Positions 39,288 to 47,028 of a DNA stretch of 52,378 nucleotides are shown piece after piece. Source of the stretch: Levilactobacillus fujinensis (GTDB lineage: Bacteria > Bacillota > Bacilli > Lactobacillales > Lactobacillaceae); contig NZ_RHNX01000022.1 in assembly GCF_003946335.1 (NCBI RefSeq), positions 1 through 52,378 of the forward strand, read 5' to 3'. A model generated the notes under the pieces. That model saw only the letters and a program-made list of their open reading frames with translations. It did not search any database and was not told where the DNA came from. The stretch's first letter is position 1. Every line of letters begins with the position of its first letter. The translations under genes and the position numbers were made by a program.

Positions 39288-40310
39288 TTACTTCCCCTGC
39301 GGCTGACGCGTCAACAGGTCGACCAGCTCCTTAGCCGAAATCTTGCCAAAGTAGCTCGGCACATCTAAACCGTCGAAGACTGCTTGGACGGCCGCAGACG
39401 TGTACGTCACTCCGGTCAGCTTGGCCGTGACGTCTGCAATCGGCAGTTGACCGAAGAAGTCGCCGTGAATTTGGATGGCTTGAATCTTCCCCTGATCAAC
39501 GTTCAAATCAAATTCAACCGTCCCCGCCGTAAAGTGTTGCCGCCGTTTCAACCTGTAAGCCGGGTCATTGCCGTAGATCCAGTCCCAGTTCTTGAAATAT
39601 TGGGCACTGAGATTCGCCACACCTTGTTTGTCGGCCGCGGTCAGGTGATACTGATGGGCTTCTTGCAGGTCCGTCACGTTCAAAATTTCCTTGGCTAACG
39701 TATCCCGGAACTCCGCAATTGTCAGGTGTTGGTAAGCGGCATCAAAGTACGGTCGTAGATTGGTCACCCGGCTTCGTACCGACTTGACGCCTTTGGACGC
39801 TAGCTTATCGGCTGGCACCCGCAGCGACTTGGCGATTTGTGTCTGATCGACGTCGTACATCAACGTCCCATGAGAGAACATTCGGCCGTTCTCCACGTGC
39901 ATGGCATTGCCAGAGAACTTCTTGCCGTCAATGGTCAAGTCGTTGCGTCCGGTCATCGCCGCTCCGGTCGCGCCCATCTTATGCAGCGCGGCAATCACAG
40001 GGTCGGTGAAGCGTTTAAAATTGCCCACGGCATCGCCATCGTCCTTGGTGATAAAACTAAAGCTGACGTTACCGAGGTCGTCATACACGGCGCCCCCGCC
40101 GGACGTCCGCCGCGTCAAGATGATGTGGTTGTCATCGACATACTGCTGGTTGATCTCCGCCAACACGTTTTGGTAGCGGCCCACAATGATACAGGGCGAA
40201 TTGATGTAGAAATACAGAATCGGTTCCGTGAGATCGGCGTGTTCCATCAGATAAGTCTCCAACGCCAGGTTCTCTCGAATGTCTAAACTCTCACTTGCTA
40301 GGTAACGCAA
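39288..40310 (-). CDS. lplA: Lipoate-protein ligase A
   Basis: 340-aa LplA that adenylates free lipoate and attaches it to lipoyl domains of 2-oxoacid dehydrogenases in the cytoplasm. RRTSGGGAVYDD (67-78) and DGKKFSG with the catalytic lysine (about K130/K131) are present, and the C-terminal accessory domain is included. Start is probably the TTG at 40310, after GAGGGAT. A cre-like element lies about 320 bp upstream. Monocistronic with its own terminator. Confidence 0.92.
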   Translation of the reverse strand: MRYLASESLDIRENLALETYLMEHADLTEPILYFYINSPCIIVGRYQNVLAEINQQYVDDNHIILTRRTSGGGAVYDDLGNVSFSFITKDDGDAVGNFKRFTDPVIAALHKMGATGAAMTGRNDLTIDGKKFSGNAMHVENGRMFSHGTLMYDVDQTQIAKSLRVPADKLASKGVKSVRSRVTNLRPYFDAAYQHLTIAEFRDTLAKEILNVTDLQEAHQYHLTAADKQGVANLSAQYFKNWDWIYGNDPAYRLKRRQHFTAGTVEFDLNVDQGKIQAIQIHGDFFGQLPIADVTAKLTGVTYTSAAVQAVFDGLDVPSYFGKISAKELVDLLTRQPQGK

Positions 40311-40720
40311 CTTAGGTCATCCCTCTTAGGTTTACTTATTTTTGGCGGTGTTTGCTCGTGGTAAAAACAAGGTAGTGGTTGTGTTCGCTCGCTTCTGGCC
40401 TTGATGGACTGGAACGCTGTGAGCGCAGCTTTCAGCTGAAGGACCGTTCTTAAAGCTCGGCTTTCCCTACCCGGAGAAGTTTACTCCGTCAAGAGAATTC
40501 AACGGCTAATCCCCGGCCGCCAGAGCGCTGAATACTAACCGTCACTGCCTAGCTAGTTAATACCACAACTTTAGCGCAATGACAGCCCCTAGCCAGCAGT
40601 TGACCACTACGCTACTCGCAAACACTGAAAGCGCTAAAACTATTCTACCACGAATGTAAGCGCTACACATTAGACGACTTACAATCCGTGACCGACTTCA
40701 TGGACTAACGATTTCTACGC
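40311..40720. other. Long intergenic region upstream of lplA
   Basis: 410 bp without a gene. It holds cre-like sites (40626-40668), and segments such as GTTGTGTTCGC (near 40379) and GGCGGCCGG on the minus strand (near 40515) that resemble parts of the dispersed repeat, so a degraded copy may be present. No clear terminator was seen for the permease. Confidence 0.4.
40626..40668 (-). promoter_or_regulatory. Possible CcpA (cre-like) sites around an lplA promoter
   Basis: TGAAAGCGCTAAAA (40626-40639) fits the cre consensus with one mismatch. A second AGCGCT-centred element (TGTAAGCGCTACA, from 40655) is weaker. A TAGAAT -10-like hexamer on the minus strand (40642-40647) lies between them, the layout of a CcpA-controlled promoter. 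Confidence 0.4.
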
Positions 40721-42130
40721 TTAGTCCATCAGTTCGCGCACCCGGCTGTGATGATAGCCGTAGGCGGCGTAAACGATGAGACCCAACACGACCCACACGC
40801 CAAACGCTTCCCACGTGAACGGCTGTAGTTGCGTCATCAAGTACAGACAAGCTAAGAACGACGCAATTGGCAGGAACGGATACCAAGGTACCTTGAAGGA
40901 GGTATCTAATTTCTTGAATCGCTCGTCGTGACGCAGGAATACGATGCCTAGCGATACCATGGCAAACGCCGACAACGTCCCGATGTTGACCAATTCCGCA
41001 ATTTTATCGATTGGAATCACGGCCGCAAAGATGCTGGCGATAATCCCAAAGATCCAGGTATTGGCCACCGGTACGTGTGTTTTAGGATTTAATTTCATCA
41101 GCGACTTTGGCAACAGGCCGTCACGACTAATAGCAAACAACAACCGCGTACCACCGTAAGACATGACAATAAGCACGGTCGTCATCCCCACGATAGCTCC
41201 AAATGAGATCACGCCGGACGCCCAGTTTTGATGGATCAGTGTCAGCGCCAAGGCGACCGGATCGGCCACGTTTAATTTCGTATAGTGAACCACCCCGACC
41301 AACACTGCCGACAGACTGATGTAAAGCACGGCGGCTACCAACAGCGAGCTGATGATCCCGATGGGCATGTTACGCTTGGGATTCTTGACTTCCTCACTAG
41401 CGGTGGACACGGCGTCAAATCCGATGTAGGCGTAAAAGGCGACTGCGGCCCCCTTGAAGATTCCTTGTGTCCCAAATGGGAGAAACGGGTTGTAATTGGC
41501 TGGCTTCACGTAAAACACCGCAATCCCGATAAACAGAAGAATAACTAGAATCTTAACGATGACCATGATGTTATTGATGCGTGCAGACTCACGAATCCCC
41601 TTGGACAAGAGCCAAGCAACAATCATGGTGATTGCCAGGGCTACGATATCGATACCGCCACCCTTAACACCCGCGGTCCCCGCCGCAGCTTGGAAAAATG
41701 GTGGCAATTTTAACCCGAAGCCCGCCAGCAGATTTTGAAAATACGACGACCAACTCACGGCCACCGATGACACAGCGAAGAGATACTCGGAAATGAGCGC
41801 CCAGCCGAGAATCCAAGCGGCGAACTCACCGAAGACGGCGTAAACATAGGTATAGGCACTCCCCGCTAGTGGAATCGTCGAGGAAAACTCGGAATAACAC
41901 AGCGCGGCCATGGCACAGACGACCACGGCAATCAGGTAGGAGAGCATGACGCTGGGACCGGTATAGTTCGCGGCAATCAGGCCGGGCGTGATGAAGATCC
42001 CGGACCCAACGATGGCACCGATTCCCATCGTGGTCAGGCTGAACGCCGTTAAGGTCTTCTCCAACCCCGTTTTCTTATACAAGTCCGTTTGTACTTGTTT
42101 TTTGATAAATAGTTGATGTGGTCGTCCCAA
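40721..42130 (-). CDS. APC-superfamily amino acid permease (CAT/YfnA-like)
   Basis: 469-aa transporter with 12 predicted helices. The N-terminal GIGAIVGSGIFITPG is the unwound TM1 substrate site of APC permeases; GFDAVSTASEEVKNPKRNMP is the classic TM6-TM7 loop of cationic/neutral amino acid carriers (CAT group). Start is a TTG at 42130 with a strong AAGGAGG 8-10 bases upstream, so the TTG is convincing. A cation or neutral amino acid substrate is inferred from the family; exact specificity is unknown. An AT-rich promoter region lies at 42140-42200. Confidence 0.9.
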   Translation of the reverse strand: MGRPHQLFIKKQVQTDLYKKTGLEKTLTAFSLTTMGIGAIVGSGIFITPGLIAANYTGPSVMLSYLIAVVVCAMAALCYSEFSSTIPLAGSAYTYVYAVFGEFAAWILGWALISEYLFAVSSVAVSWSSYFQNLLAGFGLKLPPFFQAAAGTAGVKGGGIDIVALAITMIVAWLLSKGIRESARINNIMVIVKILVILLFIGIAVFYVKPANYNPFLPFGTQGIFKGAAVAFYAYIGFDAVSTASEEVKNPKRNMPIGIISSLLVAAVLYISLSAVLVGVVHYTKLNVADPVALALTLIHQNWASGVISFGAIVGMTTVLIVMSYGGTRLLFAISRDGLLPKSLMKLNPKTHVPVANTWIFGIIASIFAAVIPIDKIAELVNIGTLSAFAMVSLGIVFLRHDERFKKLDTSFKVPWYPFLPIASFLACLYLMTQLQPFTWEAFGVWVVLGLIVYAAYGYHHSRVRELMD

Positions 42131-42364
42131 GCCAATTCCTCCTTTTTGATTAATGATTAAAATTCGATTAGACTAATTATCATAGTTTAATTATTTTTGT
42201 GTGAATTGTCAAGGGGAAAGTGGCTTAAAAACGCATACTGCGGGGATTGTTGGGGTAGTTGCAGTGACATTAGCACCAAGCCCAACAACGGTCGGCTGAC
42301 CAGTCGAAATGGCAGATCTTCCGTCGCTAAACACCTTGAAAGGTCTAAAACACCTAGTGCGACT

Positions 42365-42460
42365 GTTGGAGCAGCAATACTGCAGCTAGAATTAGGCAAC
42401 ACAGTCCAATTGCCGCCTTACCGGCCAGCAGATATGGGCGAGATTGGGCGAACGCAACTT
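42365..42460 (-). repeat. Dispersed intergenic repeat, copy 2
   Basis: On the minus strand it reads AAGTTGCGTTCGC ... CCCATATCTGCTGGCCGG ... TTGCCTA ... AGTATTGCTG, aligning over about 96 bp with 48786-48882 with one small indel and roughly 70% identity. It lies in the 437-bp intergenic region between the permease and DsrE-like genes, which otherwise holds only a distant TTGTTGGG/CCCAACAA inverted repeat (42247-42288). Confidence 0.65.
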
Positions 42461-42567
42461 AAATTTTTAAAACGATTTTTGTCCTTATGTACAATCTCAA
42501 TCATTTCAGTATCCCCGCCCAAGCACATATGATACGATTAATGAAAAGCCGAAAGAAGCTGATACCG

Positions 42568-42888
42568 ATGAAGTTAGGTGTGATTTTGGAAAGCAGGGAT
42601 CCGGAAACGGTGTGGAACGCGCTACGCTTTGGCGTTGCTGGCTTGGCGGCTGGGCACACGGTCCATTTGTTTCTGATGGGTGGCGGCGTTGAAATCGAAT
42701 CCGTTGGCAATGCCCGCTACGACGTGACCGGCGAGCTAGCACATTTTGAAACTGCTGGCGGTATCGTGCTCGCCTGTGGCACTTGTCTCAAGAATCGTCA
42801 GCTGACAGGTTCTGCTGCTTGTCCCGCTGGTACCATGACTGACTGTGTCGATTTAGTCGTCTGGGCGGACAAGACCGTCACGTTTTAA
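42568..42888 (+). CDS. DsrE/DsrF-like family protein
   Basis: 106-aa small cytoplasmic protein with the DsrE fold: KLGVILESRDPETVWNALRF, then GHTVHLFLMGGGVE. A CGTC pair (about residues 71-74) and two further cysteines resemble the sulfur-carrying or redox cysteines of the family. Start at the ATG at 42568 chosen by family alignment; earlier in-frame starts at 42487 and 42541 would add an unconserved basic extension. The ribosome site is weak (AAGAAG). Role in sulfur transfer is inference. Confidence 0.75.
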   Translation: MKLGVILESRDPETVWNALRFGVAGLAAGHTVHLFLMGGGVEIESVGNARYDVTGELAHFETAGGIVLACGTCLKNRQLTGSAACPAGTMTDCVDLVVWADKTVTF

Positions 42889-42978
42889 AAAAATTTCAAA
42901 ATCCCGTTGCGCCTATTTCTGGCGTGGATTTGCACGCTCATCTTTGGTGAGAATTCTTGCCGATTTTTAATTTAGTTA

Positions 42979-43006
42979 TTTACATCTGACCAAAACGTGC
43001 TAGGAT
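42979..43006 (+). promoter_or_regulatory. Putative promoter of the asnA T-box transcript
   Basis: TTTACA at 42979-42984 and TAGGAT at 43001-43006 with a 16-bp spacer, about 20 bp before the T-box stem I. Confidence 0.5.
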
Positions 43007-43027
43007 TAAGCCCATAAGATAAAAAAC

Positions 43028-43299
43028 GGAGGAAAGAGGAGTACGTTAAGTCGACCTGCCAGTGAGTTGGGAGTTAGTGCAAACCCAATCAGTGTTCACC
43101 TTAGCCGAAAAACACTTTCTTAGTTGCTACCTGAAATGACGTTGTCAGAGTAGGCGTGGCCGTTAACCGGTACGTTACCATCGGTGGAGTATGTTTGTAC
43201 TCTATTTTTGAGCTGGTCTATCCTGCAGGTAGACAACTTGGGTGGTACCGCGAGAGTTTCTCGTCCCTTGATTTTCGGGATGAGAGACTCTTTTTATTT
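43028..43299 (+). promoter_or_regulatory. T-box leader with Asn specifier, controlling asnA
   Basis: Complete T-box riboregulator. Stem I starts GAGGAAAGAGGAGTAC; its 3' side reads CGAAA-AAC-A-CTTTC, placing an AAC (Asn) specifier at 43111-43113. The apical loop contains AGTGCAA. The T-box bulge region GGGTGGTACCGCG is at about 43240-43252, and the terminator stem (43252-43290) ends in a T run. Uncharged tRNA-Asn should favour the antiterminator and raise asnA transcription. Confidence 0.93.
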
Positions 43300-43327
43300 T
43301 ATCTAAAACCCAAAGGAGATTATGACC

Positions 43328-44335
43328 ATGCATTTAATTATTCCAAAGGACTACGATCCAAAATTATCCGTTAAAGAAACGCAAGCAGCTATCCGCTACA
43401 TTCGTGAAACCTTCCAAGAAGAATTTGGAAAGCAACTGAACCTCTCCCGGCTGTCCGCTCCTATGTTCGTTGAGAAGTCGACCGGCCTCAACGACAACCT
43501 GAACGGCGTGGAAAAGCCCGTTTCATTTACCATGGCCGACATGGGCGACGAAACTATTGAAATCGTCCATTCCCTGGCAAAATGGAAGCGTGTGGCGTTG
43601 CAGCGTTATGGTTTTAACATGCACGAAGGCCTCTATACCAACATGAACGCCATTCGTAAGGACGAGGACCTCGACAACTACCATTCCGCCTACGTTGACC
43701 AATGGGATTGGGAAAAGGTCATTAGCAAAGACGAACGAACCATCGAGACGTTGCAGACTACCGTCCGGACTATTTTCAAGGTCATCAAGCACATGGAACA
43801 CGAAGTTTGGTACAAGTTCCCCCAAGCCGTTCACCATTTGCCAGACGAGATCCATTTCGTGACGACGCAAGAACTCGAAGACATGTATCCCACGATGACA
43901 CCGAAGGAACGGGAAAACGCCATTACGAAGAAACTCGGTTGTGTCTTTCTGATGAAAATCGGCGGCGCATTGAAGAGTGGCAAGCGCCACGATGGCCGGG
44001 CTCCCGACTACGACGACTGGGAAATGAACGGTGATATTCTATTCTGGTACGAACCCTTAAACCAGTCAATGGAAATCTCCAGCATGGGAATCCGGGTCGA
44101 CGCCGCCGCCATGTTGAAACAACTGAAGATTGCGCACGCCGAAGACCGCCTGAGCCTTCCCTACCACAAGATGGTCATGAACGAAGAAGTGCCGTTCACG
44201 ATTGGCGGTGGGATCGGCCAATCTCGGCTGTGCATGCTGCTACTAGGCAAGGCCCACGTCGGTGAGGTTCAAGCTGCCCTGTGGCCACAAGAAATGATTA
44301 CCAAGTGTGAAGCTGGAAACATTCACTTACTGTAA
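43328..44335 (+). CDS. asnA: Aspartate-ammonia ligase (asparagine synthetase A)
   Basis: 335-aa AsnA, which makes asparagine from aspartate, ammonia and ATP. Class II aminoacyl-tRNA-synthetase fold with [22 protein letters not shown] near the N-terminus, [16 protein letters not shown] in the middle, and the C-terminal [14 protein letters not shown] motif 3. Start at the second ATG (43328), since AGGAG is too close to the first at 43322. Preceded by the Asn T-box and followed by a terminator; monocistronic. Confidence 0.96.
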   Translation: MHLIIPKDYDPKLSVKETQAAIRYIRETFQEEFGKQLNLSRLSAPMFVEKSTGLNDNLNGVEKPVSFTMADMGDETIEIVHSLAKWKRVALQRYGFNMHEGLYTNMNAIRKDEDLDNYHSAYVDQWDWEKVISKDERTIETLQTTVRTIFKVIKHMEHEVWYKFPQAVHHLPDEIHFVTTQELEDMYPTMTPKERENAITKKLGCVFLMKIGGALKSGKRHDGRAPDYDDWEMNGDILFWYEPLNQSMEISSMGIRVDAAAMLKQLKIAHAEDRLSLPYHKMVMNEEVPFTIGGGIGQSRLCMLLLGKAHVGEVQAALWPQEMITKCEAGNIHLL

Positions 44336-44444
44336 ACCCGAGTGATTGCGAGTGGCTAGTCGCAAGTCCTGCCAGCCAGATCATCGGTTGCCGAGTTGCG
44401 CAGACTATTCGTGACCAAACTCCACATTATATATAGAAGAAAGT

Positions 44445-44490
44445 GCTACTCACTGGACCGAAGTTTATCGGTGTGGTGGGTAGCCTTTTT
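44445..44490 (+). terminator. Terminator of asnA
   Basis: GCTACTCAC (44445-44453) pairs with GTGGGTAGC (44476-44484), followed by CTTTTT. About 110 bp after the asnA stop. Confidence 0.8.
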
Positions 44491-44546
44491 GGGTTTTAGT
44501 ATATTTGTATTGGATTCTCAGTGGAATTAGAGAGATGGCTTAATCT

Positions 44547-44873
44547 TTAAGTCAGAACGTGATCAAGGATTGTGTTAGCGGCAACGATGACAATATATGT
44601 TGATGCCACTTTCCAATCAAAGGAAAGCGCGATTAGGAAAGCTGTACTGCCAAAGATAAGAAATTCAGCAATCATACGAGCGGATTCAGTCAATCTGGCG
44701 GCCGACATTGGTGCCATGTAATGTGACCAAAATAGCATGATGATTACTGGCATGATGATCCCAATGCCTATTTTTAAAACAAGGTTACCATTTTTAAGGC
44801 CACTAGCGACGAGTAAGCCAAGACTTGTCATTTCTACTAAAAAACGAATAACGTTATTAATTTCTTTAAACAT
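44547..44873 (-). CDS. YrdB-like small membrane protein (DUF2568)
   Basis: 108-aa protein with four hydrophobic segments. The pattern NVIRFLVEMTSLGLL ... LKIGIGIIMPVIIMLFWSHY ... AEFLIFGSTAFL matches the YrdB/DUF2568 family of small membrane proteins of unknown role. Start at the ATG at 44873, overlapping the upstream ORF's end by 8 bp, so the two may be coupled. Lower GC than asnA. Confidence 0.7.
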   Translation of the reverse strand: MFKEINNVIRFLVEMTSLGLLVASGLKNGNLVLKIGIGIIMPVIIMLFWSHYMAPMSAARLTESARMIAEFLIFGSTAFLIALSFDWKVASTYIVIVAANTILDHVLT

Positions 44874-45060
44874 TCGAAGAATCACCCAAGCTTGCTAGCA
44901 AGCCGCTGAACTTAGTGTCATTCTTGCTTTTAAGGGCCAATGATAACTGGGTTGCCATGTCAGCTAACTTGACATCAGATAAAGATAATTCTGCACGCTG
45001 TAGAAAACGGCGTGTGCCATGTGTCGTGTTTATCTTGGTGCAGACCTTGGATATATTCAT
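44866..45060 (-). CDS. Small hypothetical protein upstream of YrdB-like gene
   Basis: 64-aa ORF starting MNISKVCTKINTTHG at 45060; an in-frame TTG at 45108 would extend it. The C-terminal half (LSLSDVKLADMATQLSLALK) looks alpha-helical. I do not recognise a family. It lies between the MarR-like gene and the YrdB-like gene on the same strand and overlaps the latter. It may be the C-terminal remnant of a longer protein. Confidence 0.35.
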   Translation of the reverse strand: MNISKVCTKINTTHGTRRFLQRAELSLSDVKLADMATQLSLALKSKNDTKFSGLLASLGDSSNV

Positions 45061-45108
45061 GGTTGGTTGACTGCCCTTCTTTTTTGTGCCGATTGATGAG
45101 CATGCCAA

Positions 45109-45522
45109 CTAACGATCTTTTTTGACATGCTGATGCGTATGTGTCGTCGTAAAGGCTGAACTAATCGACGTGAGGTTGATATAAGTGGTCTCGAAAGTTG
45201 GTCCCAACAAGTGTTGCAAGCGGCGTTCACTCGCTTCAAAGAAAGCTTCGATTTGGGCGGCAAGTTGGCGGGCTTTGGGCGTTAATAATAGTCGTTTATA
45301 TCGGGCGTCATTAGTGGCCGGTACGCGGATCAGGAGTTCTTTAGTCACCATTGTTGTGCCTAAGCTAGAAGCGGTGGCTTTACGCATGTTGAATTCATGT
45401 TCTAAATCACGCTGAAAGATATCTTGCGTCGTTTCATGATCGGCAATAAAGTTAATGGTGCTAATTTGCATGCCGGTCAGTCCGAGTTGCTTGGCAAAAT
45501 AATCAGAATCACGGGCCAACAC
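45109..45522 (-). CDS. MarR-like transcriptional regulator, possibly 5'-truncated
   Basis: 137-aa winged-helix protein. YFAKQLGLTGMQISTINFI resembles MarR helices 1-2, and DIFQRDLEHEFNMRKATAS with NDARYKRLLLTPKA the recognition helix, wing and following strand. The only start is a GTG at 45522 directly after an in-frame TAA, with no clear ribosome site; family members usually carry about 15-25 further N-terminal residues for the dimer helix. The codons just before the TAA read LAN, compatible with a lost N-terminus through a CAA to TAA change. May be a pseudogene. Confidence 0.5.
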   Translation of the reverse strand: MLARDSDYFAKQLGLTGMQISTINFIADHETTQDIFQRDLEHEFNMRKATASSLGTTMVTKELLIRVPATNDARYKRLLLTPKARQLAAQIEAFFEASERRLQHLLGPTFETTYINLTSISSAFTTTHTHQHVKKDR

Positions 45523-45612
45523 TTAGTTAGCTAATCGCTAATGTCTCCCATTCTAGGTCATTTTCTCCTTCTGCCTACCGCAGACTATCGAACACACAAC
45601 GCCTTCGCCATC

Positions 45613-45723
45613 TTACTTACTCAGATAACTTAGCACCAACGGAATCATAACACCCAAAACTGTCGCAATTTCGGCCAAATGTTCGACGTCAATCGAAGAC
45701 GCCTTATGTGGATGTTGTTGCAT
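45613..45723 (-). CDS. 36-aa ORF resembling the end of an XRE-type HTH
   Basis: Short ORF, ATG at 45723 with a good GAGGTGA site 6-7 bases upstream. It starts MQQHPHKASSIDVEHLAEIA and continues TVLGVMIPLVLSYL. The SIDVEHLAEIATVLGV part resembles the last helices of Cro/C1-type repressors (typically SLDTLxKIAxxLGV). It lies 30 bp after the 160-aa gene on the same strand, so it may be the third member of a small operon or a repressor remnant. Confidence 0.35.
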   Translation of the reverse strand: MQQHPHKASSIDVEHLAEIATVLGVMIPLVLSYLSK

Positions 45724-45753
45724 GCGACTCACCTCGCTTACGTTTAGTCAGAC

Positions 45754-46236
45754 TTAGGACAAGGGCCACTCCCGTCGCCGACTACGCGACGGTTGATTCG
45801 GTGTGGCGCGGTCAAAGAATTGACTGAGTTTATTTTCAAACGCCGCCTCTTTACTTGGAAGTTGGCGGTGAACCTTGGCGGTGCGCACCAACTGCTGGTA
45901 CCCTTGTGCGCCTAATGCAGCAACTTCTCGATCACGATCATAAATGACTTTCTCAACGACACTCAGGGCATTTTGCTGACCATACTGAAAACAGCGGTTC
46001 TCCAGCTGGAAGCACAGTCGCCGGTCACGGTCCGTGCGGATGTCGTACCCCACTCTATGCCAAGATTTTTTCCCGATACCATGGTCACTGATCCGGATTT
46101 CTTTTAAGATATCGTTGTCCAGGTGTAGGTACAGGCTAGTTGTCTTGTGGCGGGTCACATTGACGTGAATTCCCGCATTACGTAAACGAGCAATAAGCGT
46201 CTGAATCAGGTTGTCGGTCGTGGTGTCGCGCGTCAT
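45754..46236 (-). CDS. Hypothetical protein next to a Panacea-domain gene
   Basis: 160-aa soluble, strongly charged protein. The motif LKEIRISDHG (about 44-53) followed by HRVGYDIRTD resembles a conserved patch in uncharacterised Firmicutes and phage proteins, but I cannot name the family. The C-terminus is very basic (PSRSRRREW). GGGGGATGG gives a strong ribosome site. It lies 156 bp downstream of the Panacea-like gene on the same strand, with a 10-bp perfect palindrome AGCGATCGCT (46359-46368) between them. It could be the toxin partner, but that rests only on position. Confidence 0.6.
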   Translation of the reverse strand: MTRDTTTDNLIQTLIARLRNAGIHVNVTRHKTTSLYLHLDNDILKEIRISDHGIGKKSWHRVGYDIRTDRDRRLCFQLENRCFQYGQQNALSVVEKVIYDRDREVAALGAQGYQQLVRTAKVHRQLPSKEAAFENKLSQFFDRATPNQPSRSRRREWPLS

Positions 46237-46392
46237 TGTTCCATCCCCCTAGTCGATCGGTTGCTTACCTTTAGGATAACGCAGAGTGTCGTTGATTGGG
46301 TGGTTGAGGACTTGGCTATGCGGAAACTTAAGGTCTTACGAATTTAATTATCGTTTTAAGCGATCGCTAATAAAATCACCCCCTGCCGCCAG

Positions 46393-46860
46393 CTAATCTT
46401 GGTTCACGACATGCTCACGAAAATATGTCGTAACCACGTCCAAATCTAAAGCCTCTCCCCGCGTTGTCTGTTGCCACGGATCATCTCGCCGCACCCGCCA
46501 CATTAACTGCAGGGCCGACAAGTCTCCCAGATTTTGCCAAACGCCTTCCAAAATGGACGTAAATGGCTCACAGGTCGCTAACTCATCATAGTCGGCCAAT
46601 GTCCGTTCGGTCAGATAGCCAACGATGCCCCGGACCCCCGGATACTGAGTATTCAATCTTGCAAGTTCCACACCCCGTTTGCCAGCAATCATCTTGTCCG
46701 TAAAGGCACTCACACCATAGATGGCCAAACAGGTCCCCTGAACATAATAGAGTAGCTGGGCGGCCCGCGCACGGTTTAGTTCATCGCCCTCCTGGGTGAC
46801 CATCTGTTGCTGGCTCTTGACGCGTAGCCAATTGGTGATTTTGAATAGGTCATCGTTCAT
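46393..46860 (-). CDS. Panacea/SocA-like (DUF4065) putative antitoxin
   Basis: 155-aa protein that fits the Panacea domain (SocA/GepA, DUF4065): LFKITNWLRVKSQQQ, then RARAAQLLYYVQGTCLAIYG, then the TDKMIAGKRGVELARLNTQY segment. Panacea proteins neutralise unrelated toxins encoded next to them, and some link toxins to ClpXP. GGGGGATGATCC precedes the ATG. A promoter (46895-46923) and the adjacent 160-aa gene suggest a two-gene unit. Some Panacea proteins are solitary or phage-derived, so the antitoxin role is inferred. Confidence 0.7.
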   Translation of the reverse strand: MNDDLFKITNWLRVKSQQQMVTQEGDELNRARAAQLLYYVQGTCLAIYGVSAFTDKMIAGKRGVELARLNTQYPGVRGIVGYLTERTLADYDELATCEPFTSILEGVWQNLGDLSALQLMWRVRRDDPWQQTTRGEALDLDVVTTYFREHVVNQD

Positions 46861-46894
46861 TGGATCATCCCCCGCCTAGTAGCCATTTAATCCA

Positions 46895-46923
46895 ACTATA
46901 CCCACTCGAATGACGAGAGGCAA
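46895..46923 (-). promoter_or_regulatory. Promoter of the Panacea-like gene with internal dyad
   Basis: TTGCCT (46918-46923) and TATAGT (46895-46900) on the minus strand with an ideal 17-bp spacer. The spacer contains CTCG-tcatt-CGAG, an inverted repeat that could be an autoregulatory operator. Confidence 0.55.
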
Positions 46924-46989
46924 CGGCAACCGCACCGACCCCGTTAGTCGTCAAATGACTGTACAAGAAACGGGCGACCGCATAAGAAA

Positions 46990-47013
46990 GGCGCTCACCC
47001 TTCAGTAAGCGCC
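46990..47013 (-). terminator. Terminator of the flavin oxidoreductase gene
   Basis: GGCGCT (46990-46995) pairs with AGCGCC (47008-47013), followed on the minus strand by TTTCTT. A longer 10-bp inverted repeat GAAACGGGCG/CGCCCGTTTC (46967-46976 and 47010-47019) surrounds and partly competes with it. Confidence 0.65.
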
Positions 47014-47028
47014 CGTTTCCCGTCCAAA

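Noticed and set aside
43156-43374. 72-codon plus-strand frame before asnA
   Set aside because: It spans the T-box, its terminator and the asnA start; the RNA structure explains this DNA.
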